A stretch of 38,116 bases of DNA from Bacillota bacterium (GTDB lineage Bacteria; Bacillota; Limnochordia; Darwinibacteriales; Darwinibacteriaceae), in NCBI GenBank assembly GCA_012838305.1, contig DUPN01000114.1, positions 1-38,116 on the forward strand. The letters run 5' to 3'. Under the pieces are notes generated by a model, which saw only the letters and a program-made list of their open reading frames with translations, was not told the origin of the DNA and did not search any database. Below, in pieces: positions 16,595 to 24,468 of the stretch. The translations under genes were made by a program, and so were the position numbers. The stretch's first letter is position 1; each line of letters opens with the position of its first letter.

Positions 16595-17508
16595 TGCACC
16601 ACCTCCGCAAAAAGGCTTTCCAGTGTAGGCTCGATCGCTTCGAATTTCTCTGGTGCAATCTTTTCCCTGGAGAGCAGATCAATGAGGAGTCGGCCAGCGG
16701 CGGCCTCCCCTTCGATCACGATCGTCAGCACCTGGTCCTGAAGGCTAAGCTCAATTCCGGGCTTGTTCAGTTCTTCGAGTTGGGAGAATTTGCGCGCTTC
16801 ATGGTCTTCGGCAAAGCGGATGCTAAAGCTGTTGCGTCTGTGCTGCTTTTGGATCTCAGCCAAAGTCCCGGAGAGAACCAGCCTGCCCTGCTCTAAGACG
16901 GCAATCCGATCGCAGATTCTCTCTACATCCGACAAAATGTGGGTGGAAAAGACCACTGTCGTCTGTCCCCGGATGGCGGAAAGGATGTCTAGCACCTGCT
17001 TGCGACCAATGGGGTCCAGGGCAGAAGTAGGTTCATCACAGATCAGTAGCCTAGGCTCATTCAGCAGAGCCTGGGCAATACCTAGCCTTTGCTTCATCCC
17101 CCGGGAGAACCCGCTGATGCGGCGATTGGCGGCGTCAAGCCCAACAAGCTCCAGCAGCTCCTCACTCTTCCTGCGAATGCTTTGAGGCGGTAAGCCCGCG
17201 ATCTCACCACAGAGCTTGAGGTATTCCAGCGGCCTCATATAGCCGTAAAACTCAGGGACATCAGGGAGAAAGCCAATATGACGATTGGTCTTGGCGGCAC
17301 CATAACGAACCCTTTCACCGCAGACAGTAACCGTGCCGCCTTGAGCTTTCAAGAGCCCCAAGACGATTCGCATGGTTGTGGTCTTACCGGCTCCATTACG
17401 GCCCACAAAGCCAAACACGGCATGTTCGGGAACTGTCATGTTCAAGCCGTTTAGGACTTGGTTGTCGCCAAAGCGCAGCTGCAAATCCTGGATTTCCAGA
17501 ATACTCAT
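16591..17508 (-). CDS. ABC exporter ATPase (NatA/YxlF/CcmA class)
   Basis: This is a cytoplasmic ATPase subunit of 305 residues. Motifs: Walker A GRNGAGKTT (about 36-44), the segment IGFLPDVPEFYGYM around the Q-loop region, signature FSRGMKQRLGIAQALL (about 135-150), Walker B LLICDEP (156-162) and H-loop STH. The SxGM(K/R)QRL signature and the long C-terminal domain after about residue 215 are typical of drug or antimicrobial-peptide resistance exporters (DrrA/NatA/BcrA types). It is bracketed by four-base overlaps with the PLDc_N-like gene before it and the permease gene after it, so the three products should be made together. Confidence 0.9.
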   Translation of the reverse strand: MSILEIQDLQLRFGDNQVLNGLNMTVPEHAVFGFVGRNGAGKTTTMRIVLGLLKAQGGTVTVCGERVRYGAAKTNRHIGFLPDVPEFYGYMRPLEYLKLCGEIAGLPPQSIRRKSEELLELVGLDAANRRISGFSRGMKQRLGIAQALLNEPRLLICDEPTSALDPIGRKQVLDILSAIRGQTTVVFSTHILSDVERICDRIAVLEQGRLVLSGTLAEIQKQHRRNSFSIRFAEDHEARKFSQLEELNKPGIELSLQDQVLTIVIEGEAAAGRLLIDLLSREKIAPEKFEAIEPTLESLFAEVVQ

Positions 17509-17717
17509 CCATCCTCACCTCGGCCAAAGACGAAGTAGGCGACGGGACCAAGAATCTGGAAAAAGACAACAACTATGATCCATAGGGTGCGCGATCCAAA
17601 CCGATAGTTCTGATGTTTGAGAACATGCATCAAGGCTGTAATCAATAGCACCAACTGGGCTAGGATCAAAGGAAGCAGGAAGGGCCAATATTCTTGCAGG
17701 ATCTCCAAGATCATCAC
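17505..17717 (-). CDS. Small PLDc_N-like membrane protein (YxlE type)
   Basis: This is a 70-residue protein with two transmembrane helices. The pattern of the second helix, RTLWIIVVVFFQILGPVAYFVFGR, is the hallmark of the phospholipase D/nuclease N-terminal (PLDc_N) domain: a W, a helix, then G-x-x-x-Y-x-x-x-G-R. In Bacillus subtilis such a protein (YxlE) is encoded next to the ATPase YxlF and permease YxlG, where the products modulate an ECF sigma factor; no sigma or anti-sigma gene is present here. The start is uncertain: GTG 17717, ATG 17714 and TTG 17708 are all near a GAGGTGATG sequence. Its stop overlaps the ATPase start by four bases. Confidence 0.75.
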   Translation of the reverse strand: MMILEILQEYWPFLLPLILAQLVLLITALMHVLKHQNYRFGSRTLWIIVVVFFQILGPVAYFVFGRGEDG

Positions 17718-17918
17718 CTCGCAATGCTAAGAGAATCTTTACCACAGCTTTCGAAAGGAAATTCGCCAATCAAGCTCCTGTCTCCTTTCGGTAGCAGGTG
17801 AAAACTCTGGAACGAATTAACAAAAAGTCGATGGATTGACCAGCCCTTCTTCCCTTAGGACTTTACATATCTGGCGAGAAATGGCAAACACTATCCCTGA
17901 AAGTCCAAAGGGAGGTTT

Positions 17919-18875
17919 ATGATGTTACATACCAAGACCAAACCAACCATCAGCATTCGGGAGGCGCATAGTGTCTGGGATACGCTCAACTCCAAGTATC
18001 AGATCATGGAAAAGATGCTCATCTACGAAGGTTTTGTTCACGACCCTGACCTAAAAATCGCCTTCAAGCTGATTCGAAAACCCATCGAAAAGAACATTGC
18101 CATCCTCGAAAAGGAACTGGCGACCTATTCGATCCCTTCTCCCGACCGGAACAGAGCCAGCGCGCAGTTGCAGGGTGACTCGGATTCTATCAATGACGAG
18201 TACATAGCGATGGATCTCTTCTTGTACTTCCAGGAGCATGTGGAAAATCTACTCAGTGTTTTTTACTCCGCTGTCACCAATGATTCTCTCCGCAAAACAA
18301 TCAAACAGATGGCAGCGAGGACCATCACGGATACAGACTATCTCGTCCATTATTTAAGGGCCAAAGGCTGGATGGAGAAACCACCCATGGTGAAAGAAGC
18401 CCTCACCGTCGATGCCAAGTCTCTCTCCCTAGCGGAAGCAGCCAGCCTTCATGACCATCTCACCTATCGCTACGACACCATGCATCTTACCAATATCTTT
18501 ACATCCATCGCCCACGATCTTGATTTCCAAGCTGTACTGCACATGGGATTAACGAGGTTGAACAAGCAGATTACCCTTTTGGAAAAGCAGCTGAAGGCCT
18601 ACCATGTGCCGTTCCCTAAACGGCCAGGGAAATTCACCCTTTCCCTGCAAAACGTTCGTTTCTTCGAAGATGATACGATTTTCAGGACGATTGACAGTTT
18701 TATGCAAGGTGCCGGAGGCAAGCACGCTCAGGCGTTCAAACAGGCCACTTACAACGATGAAATCCGTGAACTGTTCCGGGATCTGCTGCTGGATGAAATG
18801 GAGGTATTCGATGATTTCATGAAGTTCGGCAAGTTAAAGGGCTGGCTGAACCCTGTACCAACCTATATTCCGTAG
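17919..18875 (+). CDS. Two-domain DUF3231-like (ferritin-like/CotF-like) protein
   Basis: This is a 318-residue soluble protein made of two similar helical modules (about 12-155 and 170-315). Each module starts with S(I/L)xEAxSxxDxL-type sequence, has a helix with the pattern KxIxxLEKxLxxYxxPxP near its middle (AILEKELATYSIPSP; TLLEKQLKAYHVPFPKRP), and ends in a phrase like LRAKGWMEKPP or GKLKGWLNPVP. This matches DUF3231 of Bacilli and Clostridia, proteins thought to be ferritin-like helical bundles related to spore coat protein CotF. AAGGGAGG precedes two possible ATG codons (17919 and 17922). The gene stands alone on the plus strand between two minus-strand operons. The function is unknown; a stress or spore-associated role is inference from the family. 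Confidence 0.7.
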   Translation: MMLHTKTKPTISIREAHSVWDTLNSKYQIMEKMLIYEGFVHDPDLKIAFKLIRKPIEKNIAILEKELATYSIPSPDRNRASAQLQGDSDSINDEYIAMDLFLYFQEHVENLLSVFYSAVTNDSLRKTIKQMAARTITDTDYLVHYLRAKGWMEKPPMVKEALTVDAKSLSLAEAASLHDHLTYRYDTMHLTNIFTSIAHDLDFQAVLHMGLTRLNKQITLLEKQLKAYHVPFPKRPGKFTLSLQNVRFFEDDTIFRTIDSFMQGAGGKHAQAFKQATYNDEIRELFRDLLLDEMEVFDDFMKFGKLKGWLNPVPTYIP

Positions 18876-18883
18876 GAGAACGC

Positions 18884-18909
18884 AAAAGAGCCCGACTACC
18901 ATGGGCTCT
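18884..18909 (-). terminator. Terminator of the patatin/PIG-L operon
   Basis: A 6-7 base stem (GAGCCC/GGGCTC with flanking A-T) and nine-base loop are followed on the minus strand by TTTTGCG. It sits 12 bases after the deacetylase stop (18921). It may also serve weakly for the convergent DUF3231 gene. Confidence 0.65.
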
Positions 18910-18920
18910 CAATTCGTGCT

Positions 18921-19985
18921 TCAGCGGGACCAGAATCGAGTAGAAAGGCCAATGGCCACGCTCGTATCGGCTGGAAAGACATGGCGGACTCGCAGGAAAT
19001 AATTTTGGGCTATCTCCACTTTACTGCTGAGATAGGGTTTGTTATAGCCGAAGTGATAACCTACGCCTAGCACCAACTGCACCAGGGGAATCTCATCGCG
19101 CAAGCGCCAGTTGATCTCCACCCCTAATGCCTGGGTAGCATACTCAAAGAAAGCGTCCAGAGAGAACTTTTCCTCCAGGCGCAAAAAGATTCCGAGATCG
19201 CGATTGGACATGCTTACGCCGGGTATGCATTCCCTACTCCTAGAGGCTATACCCTCTTTGCTCATGGCGTCCACATATTCATAGGGGCTCCTAGCGGCCG
19301 CCTCCACCAAGTCAGGGGTGGACCGGGCGGCGATGCCATAGCGCCCCTGCTCTGGATCCCACAGGGATAGCTCAGCCAGGGCCCTTTCTTTGACCTCCCT
19401 ATGCTGGATGGGACGCTTTTCTACACCAGCGGGCAGATCCCGCCGACGATGGATATAGACATGGAAAAACTCAGGATGGATATCAATTTTATCCTCCGAA
19501 GCCAGCTCTCTAAGGGCGCGCGCCAAAGTCTGATGGTCTTCGTGGGGATCCAGTACACTCACGGTTCTGTGGATGCTGCCGGGATAAAGCTCAGCAAAAA
19601 GCCGCATGATCCGCTGGACCGCCTCTGGGGGTATACTCCCGTCTGGATAGTCCAAAAAAAGCACCTGACTGGGGTCTACACCAAGAGCTTGCAGAGCGGC
19701 TAAGGTCTCCCGCATCCGTGCTGCGCCAAACTCCTCCCGGGTCAAAGCAATTCTCCGTCCGTCGGGACCTTGTAGGTCATGACGCGCCAGCGACCCTGCT
19801 CCATGGGAGAAGTAGATGAAATAATTGGTGTTGCCTGCCTGCACCGATTGGACAATACTGTCGGCCATTCCGATGGTCTCATCATCAGGATGGGGCAGGT
19901 ACCAAATAACAGTCTCCCTCGCAAGAGCTGTCCAGGGGAGCATCAGAAACAGCAGGACCGCGATGCAAGGCAGTATTGGCCGCAC
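18921..19985 (-). CDS. Secreted PIG-L/LmbE family deacetylase with beta-rich C-terminal domain
   Basis: This is a predicted zinc-dependent deacetylase of N-acetylated sugars or lipid-linked sugars. Numbered from the chosen start, the zinc motif HPDDE is at 32-36 and the second metal/catalytic motif DPHEDH at 146-151; both are intact. A signal peptide (residues 1-22, ending TALA) implies action outside the cytoplasm, whereas many PIG-L proteins are cytoplasmic. After the catalytic domain, about residues 259-354 form a run of roughly seven short amphipathic strands ending in RFWSR, resembling part of an outer-membrane barrel. The frame is open to 20018, but GTG 19985 is chosen: it overlaps the patatin stop as TAGTG, AGGGGG is well placed, and the signal peptide then starts cleanly. 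The substrate could be lipopolysaccharide, an exopolysaccharide or a GPI-like glycolipid, unknown from sequence. Confidence 0.85.
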   Translation of the reverse strand: MRPILPCIAVLLFLMLPWTALARETVIWYLPHPDDETIGMADSIVQSVQAGNTNYFIYFSHGAGSLARHDLQGPDGRRIALTREEFGAARMRETLAALQALGVDPSQVLFLDYPDGSIPPEAVQRIMRLFAELYPGSIHRTVSVLDPHEDHQTLARALRELASEDKIDIHPEFFHVYIHRRRDLPAGVEKRPIQHREVKERALAELSLWDPEQGRYGIAARSTPDLVEAAARSPYEYVDAMSKEGIASRSRECIPGVSMSNRDLGIFLRLEEKFSLDAFFEYATQALGVEINWRLRDEIPLVQLVLGVGYHFGYNKPYLSSKVEIAQNYFLRVRHVFPADTSVAIGLSTRFWSR

Positions 19986-21607
19986 TAAAATCGACCCCCT
20001 ATGATCCCAAACCGCCACTTGACGGGTTGCTCCTGCCCGAATTCCAAACCGATCTGAACATCCAGTGGATAGAGACCAAAGACGCGTACTTCACTGCCGA
20101 CCCCTGCGGTATAGCGCAGCCCGGGATCCCAGGCTGGAAGGGAGCTTTCTACATCCAGACCTGCATAGAGATAACCTCGGGCCAAGACCACTTCCCACAG
20201 AGGAGTATACTCCGCACGGGGGAACCAGCGGATCCGAGGACCAATGCTCGTATACAAGGTTTCGTCTGGCAGGCGGCGCTTGCCGACCTCCAGGGCCGAA
20301 CCGATGGTCAAGTTGGAAAAGCGCAGCAGATCAGGACTGCGGGCCCACAACTTCCAGGCCAGAGACCCTTGGGTATAATACTCCGCCCCTAGATAGCTGC
20401 GTCCAATGGGGGGCGAGGCGATCCTCAGACCGTAGGTGAGGCCTTGATCATGACGGGATGTGCGAGCCAACACTTCCAGCGCCATGCTTTCCGGTTTGGA
20501 CCAGGCAATATACCCCTCATGCCGCTGATCTGCCAGACCAAAGTGATAACGGTAACCGATCTGCCACGATCCAAGGGGGCCGCCTGCAAGGGTCAAACCC
20601 ATGGCGGGGAGGGCGTTTTCCTCGTCAAATTGCAGATTCGGCTTGATCCCAAGAGGGGGCCGCAGCTCCCTGGCCGCTTCCTCAGCCCGTGTTAGCCTCT
20701 GTTCCAATTCTAGGGGGGACAACCCCTCCTGCCTGAAAGGTACAAATTGAAACTGGGGATCATGGGCCAAAATCGCTACTTTGATCTCCTCCCCGTGCTT
20801 GAGGCCAGACTGGTAGCCTTGTTCAATGAAGTAATCGCTTTTCTGATAATCCATATAGGAGTCAAACTTGACGTCGGGAACAATGACTACATCCGCTTCT
20901 TCCGTGTTTTGCTGGACATAGCCGTCAATCATAAACCACATGGTCAGCTGGAGGATGTTGAGCACACTGTCGTAGTTGATCTCCGCCAGCTCTTTCTTGA
21001 CATCCACTCCCACAACCACGTCAGCCCCTAACTCCTTGGCCACATTGACGGGCACCGCATTCTTCATGCCGCCATCCACATAGTATTCGCCCTCAATTGC
21101 CACTGCGGGGAAAAGCCCAGGAATGGACATGCTCGCCAAAACACCGGTACTGACCGGACCTTCATGGATGGCCCACTCCTCACCGGTCGTCACATTGGTG
21201 ATCACCGCATAAAAGGGAAGCACGAGATCCGAAAACGTGTCCCCATCCAAGAGGGCGTCGAGGAAGGCTTCGATCTTACCGGTATCCAGCAGTCCGCCCT
21301 TGGGCGGAATCTGTAGATCCACAAGGTTGTCGCCGCTAAGTTCAGCGAGAACAGTACGGATATTGTCCACGGAATAGCCCGAGGCGTAGAGGCTGGCCAC
21401 AATACTGCCCATACTGGTGCCCACCAGCAGATCAATGGGGATGCCCTGGTCCTCAAAGGCTTGGATCAGCCCGATATGGCTAAACCCCCGAGCGGCACCA
21501 CCGCCGAGCACCAAGGCTACCCCGGGGGCCGCCTGGGCAGAGGCCGTGAAAATTGCGAGCAGAAACGCTAAGGGGATGAAAATTCGCATCATCAGTTTGT
21601 GCACCAC
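19985..21607 (-). CDS. Patatin-like phospholipase with C-terminal outer-membrane-like barrel
   Basis: This is an exported lipolytic enzyme of about 540 residues. A signal peptide (to about residue 26, ASAQA) leads into the patatin domain: oxyanion loop GGGAARG (35-41), nucleophile motif GTSMG with Ser 65, and the catalytic Asp in DGG near 178. This is the RssA/NTE-like bacterial patatin layout. From about residue 310 to the end are alternating-residue strands (e.g. SWQIGYRYHFG, KWRFGIIGGRF) finishing in a C-terminal Phe, as expected for proteins assembled by the BAM machinery. It resembles PlpD-type patatin-barrel proteins but I see no clear POTRA domain, and the barrel is short. TTG 21649 is possible; GTG 21607, preceded by AAAGGAG, is preferred. 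It is coupled to the PIG-L deacetylase gene. Confidence 0.85.
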   Translation of the reverse strand: MVHKLMMRIFIPLAFLLAIFTASAQAAPGVALVLGGGAARGFSHIGLIQAFEDQGIPIDLLVGTSMGSIVASLYASGYSVDNIRTVLAELSGDNLVDLQIPPKGGLLDTGKIEAFLDALLDGDTFSDLVLPFYAVITNVTTGEEWAIHEGPVSTGVLASMSIPGLFPAVAIEGEYYVDGGMKNAVPVNVAKELGADVVVGVDVKKELAEINYDSVLNILQLTMWFMIDGYVQQNTEEADVVIVPDVKFDSYMDYQKSDYFIEQGYQSGLKHGEEIKVAILAHDPQFQFVPFRQEGLSPLELEQRLTRAEEAARELRPPLGIKPNLQFDEENALPAMGLTLAGGPLGSWQIGYRYHFGLADQRHEGYIAWSKPESMALEVLARTSRHDQGLTYGLRIASPPIGRSYLGAEYYTQGSLAWKLWARSPDLLRFSNLTIGSALEVGKRRLPDETLYTSIGPRIRWFPRAEYTPLWEVVLARGYLYAGLDVESSLPAWDPGLRYTAGVGSEVRVFGLYPLDVQIGLEFGQEQPVKWRFGIIGGRF

Positions 21608-21702
21608 TGTCTCTCCTTTACTGAGTGAAATAATTCTGGAACGGATCAACCATTCCTTCTAAGTTAAGGATTACCAGTGCTGCCAAATTTCGACGCATCG
21701 CT

Positions 21703-22731
21703 CTAGCGCTGAACTCGACCCGATGCATCGCCTTGGGACAAAAGTTCGACCTCGTCTGCTGAAACCAGGTTGAAATCACCATGGATGGTGTGTTTGAGGC
21801 AGGAAGCAGCCACGGCAAACTCCAGAGCTTGGGAGCAATCCATACCACGAATTAGGGCATAGATCAGTCCGCCGCAAAAAGAGTCTCCTCCGCCCACACG
21901 ATCCACAATACGGATGGAGTATTTGCGCGATTGATAGAACTCCTTGCCATCATAGAGCATGGCCGACCAGTTGTTGTCGGAGGCGGAAAGACTCTCCCTA
22001 AGGGTAATGGCCACCTTCTCCACACCGAAGCGCTGCATCAGTTCCCCAGCCACGTCCAGGTAGCCTTCAGTGTGGAGTTCACCTGTGGTCACATCGGATC
22101 TCCCCGCCTTGATTCCAAAAACCTGGTCCGCGTCTTCCTCGTTGCCAATGATAATGTCCACATACTCCATCAGCTTGCCCATGACACGGCCGGCCTTCTC
22201 GGGGCTCCACAGCTTTTTGCGGTAGTTGAGATCCACACTCACCGTAACACCTAGATCTCGGGCCGCCTGCAGAGCTTCCAGAGTAACAGCGGCAGCACTG
22301 TCACTGATGGCAGGGGTAATCCCGGTGAAATGGAACCAAGAAGCTCCGTCCAAGATCCGTTTCCAGTCAAACTCGCCCGGTGCCGCCTCAGCTATGGAGG
22401 AACCGGCCCGATCATAGATGACCTTCGAGGGCCGCTGCGAAGCGCCGTGTTCGCAGAAGTAGATGCCCAAACGGTCGCCGCCCCGCTGCACATAGTCCGT
22501 ATTCACTCCGCAGGCCCGCAGGGCATTGATGGCACTTTGCCCGATTTCGTGGGCAGGAACCTTACTCACAAAGTGTGATTGGAGGCCATAGTTGGCCAAA
22601 GATACCGCCACATTCGCTTCTCCTCCGCCGTAGATGGCATCAAAGGATGAGGCTTGGACAAAACGCAAATAACTAGGGGGCGATAGCCGGAGCATGATTT
22701 CGCCCAGGGTTACAACCTTCTTGTTTTCCAT
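21703..22731 (-). CDS. kdgK: 2-keto-3-deoxygluconate kinase (PfkB family)
   Basis: This enzyme phosphorylates 2-keto-3-deoxygluconate with ATP to give KDPG, the step before the aldolase encoded just upstream. It is a PfkB/ribokinase-family sugar kinase of 342 residues. The N-terminus GEIMLRLSPP and the region FDAIYGGGEANVAVSLANYG match KdgK, including the Gly-rich sugar-binding hinge. The catalytic motif DRVGGGDSFCGG has the general-base Asp, and the ATP-site region follows. AGGAGA precedes the ATG. It starts 27 bases after the aldolase stop in the same orientation, so the two form an operon. PfkB sugar specificity is inferred mainly from the neighbour; a related keto-sugar acid kinase would fit the same sequence. 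Confidence 0.88.
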   Translation of the reverse strand: MENKKVVTLGEIMLRLSPPSYLRFVQASSFDAIYGGGEANVAVSLANYGLQSHFVSKVPAHEIGQSAINALRACGVNTDYVQRGGDRLGIYFCEHGASQRPSKVIYDRAGSSIAEAAPGEFDWKRILDGASWFHFTGITPAISDSAAAVTLEALQAARDLGVTVSVDLNYRKKLWSPEKAGRVMGKLMEYVDIIIGNEEDADQVFGIKAGRSDVTTGELHTEGYLDVAGELMQRFGVEKVAITLRESLSASDNNWSAMLYDGKEFYQSRKYSIRIVDRVGGGDSFCGGLIYALIRGMDCSQALEFAVAASCLKHTIHGDFNLVSADEVELLSQGDASGRVQR

Positions 22732-22758
22732 AGCAAATCTCCTCTCCCCATCACGCTC

Positions 22759-23406
22759 TTAGCTTGCTCGAGCTGCCTGAACAGCTGCAATGTAGTCTGC
22801 AGCCAGACGAGTTAGAGCCGGCCAGTCCTTCTTCGCCACAATGCCCTTGTTTACCAAGGCCGAACCAACGCCAACAAAAACCGCTCCAGCCTTAAGAAAT
22901 TCCCCTAAATTGTTAATGTCCACTCCACCGGTGGGAGTCAGCTTGACTTGGGGTAAGGGTCCCCTGACGTCTTTGAGGAACGAGGGCCCTAGTCTGGTAG
23001 CAGGAAACACCTTGACCACATCGGCTCCCCCTTCCCACGCGGTAAGAATCTCTGTAGGTGTATAGGCTCCGGGAATCACGATTTTGCCGTAGCGTTTTCC
23101 CATGGCGATAACATCCATATTGGTAATGGGGGAAACTAGAAAATCCGCCCCAGCCAGCATGGCTATTCTGGCCGTCTCAGGATCCAAGATGGATCCCGCC
23201 CCAATAATCGCCCTGCCTCGCAGGACTTTGGAAGCCTTGTAGATGGCTTCAGTCGCTCCGGGAGAGGTCATGGTGATCTCGACTCCCACGATACCCCCCT
23301 CAACTAAGGCTTCACAGATTGATACCAACTCATCACCATCTTGCGTCCGAATAACGGCGACAACTCCGGTTTCAACAAGTCTCCCCAGCTGCTCTTCTTT
23401 CGTCAT
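22759..23406 (-). CDS. eda: KDPG/KHG aldolase
   Basis: This is 2-dehydro-3-deoxyphosphogluconate aldolase, cleaving KDPG to pyruvate and glyceraldehyde 3-phosphate. It is a 215-residue class I aldolase barrel. The Schiff-base lysine is in VVKVFPA, the catalytic Glu in VEITMTSPGA, and the phosphate-binding GG in LTPTGGVD. The sequence around the Glu is the Gram-positive type (E-(V/I)-T-x-T-x-PGA), not the E. coli EVTLRT type. AGGAGG seven bases before ATG supports the start. It is divergent from the IclR regulator gene, and a 25-base palindrome lies in its leader (23431-23455). Together with the kinase it forms the final part of hexuronate/pectin breakdown or an Entner-Doudoroff branch; upstream enzymes of that pathway are not in the window. 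Confidence 0.93.
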   Translation of the reverse strand: MTKEEQLGRLVETGVVAVIRTQDGDELVSICEALVEGGIVGVEITMTSPGATEAIYKASKVLRGRAIIGAGSILDPETARIAMLAGADFLVSPITNMDVIAMGKRYGKIVIPGAYTPTEILTAWEGGADVVKVFPATRLGPSFLKDVRGPLPQVKLTPTGGVDINNLGEFLKAGAVFVGVGSALVNKGIVAKKDWPALTRLAADYIAAVQAARAS

Positions 23407-23430
23407 CTTGCATCCTCCTCTGTTCTACCA

Positions 23431-23455
23431 CCTTGTTGCCCAATGGGCAACAAGG
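23431..23455. promoter_or_regulatory. Perfect palindrome in the aldolase leader, probable IclR-type operator
   Basis: Arms CCTTGTTGCCCA (23431-23442) and TGGGCAACAAGG (23444-23455) are exact reverse complements around one central A. The 17-base core GTTGCC-N5-GGCAAC (23435-23451) recurs at 23551-23567. It is 25-49 bases upstream of the aldolase start and could block its transcription or form an RNA hairpin. Confidence 0.7.
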
Positions 23456-23550
23456 TTGCGATCTCTCACCCCAGCTATTCAAGACGGGACTAGGTATTTC
23501 CTGCCTGATCTTCTGGGAAACCCCATTTTTGTTACCTAAACTGAAACCTA

Positions 23551-23567
23551 GTTGCCATTTGCGCAAC
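23551..23567. promoter_or_regulatory. Second operator-like site over the IclR gene promoter
   Basis: GTTGCC-N5-CGCAAC matches the core of the palindrome at 23435-23451 at the same length. It covers the -35 and part of the spacer of the promoter for the IclR gene, suggesting autoregulation. Confidence 0.65.
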
Positions 23568-23579
23568 TTGCTGTATAAT
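23552..23579 (+). promoter_or_regulatory. Promoter of the IclR-family regulator gene
   Basis: TTGCCA (23552-23557) and TATAAT (23574-23579) with 16 bases between. The expected RNA start at about 23586 leaves no leader for an ATG at 23590, which supports the internal start at 23623. Confidence 0.75.
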
Positions 23580-23622
23580 AGAACGTGAAATGCGAGCCGA
23601 ACCGGACAAAGGAGCGGAAGTG

Positions 23623-24411
23623 ATGACAGCGGCAAGAGCAGCGAAAAAGGAACGAGGCCCCATGCGTTCTGTAACCCAAGCTTTGAGGGCTTTGGATTAC
23701 CTCTCTACATGTAAGGGTGGTGCAGGAGTAACCGAAGTAGGAGCAGCCCTGGGCGTCCACAAAAGCACGGCATCGAGGCTCTTGAGCACTATGAAAGCCC
23801 AGGGCTACGTAGCCAGAGATGAGCTTACCGGGAGATATTCCCTAGGTATTCGCCTCGTGGAACTGGCCCAGACAAAGCTGGAGCAATTCGATCTGCGCAG
23901 CCAGGCCAGACCATATTTGAAGGAGCTGTCCGAGCGAACCGAAGAAACGATCCATCTAGGCATCATGGAGCAAGGACGACTGGTCTATATTGATAAGATC
24001 GACACCACACATGTGCTCGTGATGCGCTCGAGGATCGGTTACCGGATCTCTCCCCACTGTACGGCTTTGGGCAAGGCCATTTTGGCGGTGCTCCCCGAGG
24101 CTACCAGGGATAGCATTATTGATGCAACAGACCTGAAGCCCTTCACCCCCCATACCATTACGGATCCCTCTGCGTTCCGGGAGCATCTCCGCAAGGTAGC
24201 AGTCCAGGGATATGCCTGCGATGACGAGGAACACGAAGTGGGAATCCGCTGCGCTGCGGCTCCAATCCGGGATCATGAGGGGGGAGTCCCCGGCGCCATC
24301 AGTGTCTCAGCGCCGATTACCCGTATGTCGAAGGAGCAGATGGAAGAGATGGGAGTCTTAGTTCGCGATGTGTGCCTCAGGCTCTCCGCATCCCTTGGTT
24401 ATAGAATCTAG
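23623..24411 (+). CDS. IclR-family transcriptional regulator (KdgR-like)
   Basis: This is a 262-residue DNA-binding regulator. The N-terminal winged helix (VTEVGAALGVHKSTASRLLSTMKAQGYVAR) and the C-terminal GAF-like effector domain (IDKIDTTHVLVMRSRIGYRISPHCTALGKAIL; later EVGIRCAAAPIRDH and AISVSAP) have the family's usual spacing. Divergent pairing with the kinase and aldolase genes, and two shared palindromes in the region between, point to a KdgR-type repressor responding to KDG or a related sugar acid. The frame is open to an ATG at 23590, but ATG 23623 is preferred because AAAGGAGCGG precedes it and the promoter's -10 lies too close to 23590. A strong terminator follows. Confidence 0.9.
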   Translation: MTAARAAKKERGPMRSVTQALRALDYLSTCKGGAGVTEVGAALGVHKSTASRLLSTMKAQGYVARDELTGRYSLGIRLVELAQTKLEQFDLRSQARPYLKELSERTEETIHLGIMEQGRLVYIDKIDTTHVLVMRSRIGYRISPHCTALGKAILAVLPEATRDSIIDATDLKPFTPHTITDPSAFREHLRKVAVQGYACDDEEHEVGIRCAAAPIRDHEGGVPGAISVSAPITRMSKEQMEEMGVLVRDVCLRLSASLGYRI

Positions 24412-24417
24412 AACCCC

Positions 24418-24450
24418 AAACCCTGAGCCAAGAGTGCATCAGGGTTTTTT
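24418..24450 (+). terminator. Rho-independent terminator of the IclR regulator gene
   Basis: Stem AAACCCTGA / TCAGGGTTT with a 12-base loop runs into a six-T stretch, seven bases after the stop codon. Confidence 0.9.
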
Positions 24451-24468
24451 GTCCCCAAAAAATTGGTC

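Noticed and set aside
23431-23455. Treating the aldolase-leader palindrome as a terminator
   Set aside because: No U-run follows on either strand, and its core recurs at the regulator promoter, which favours an operator.
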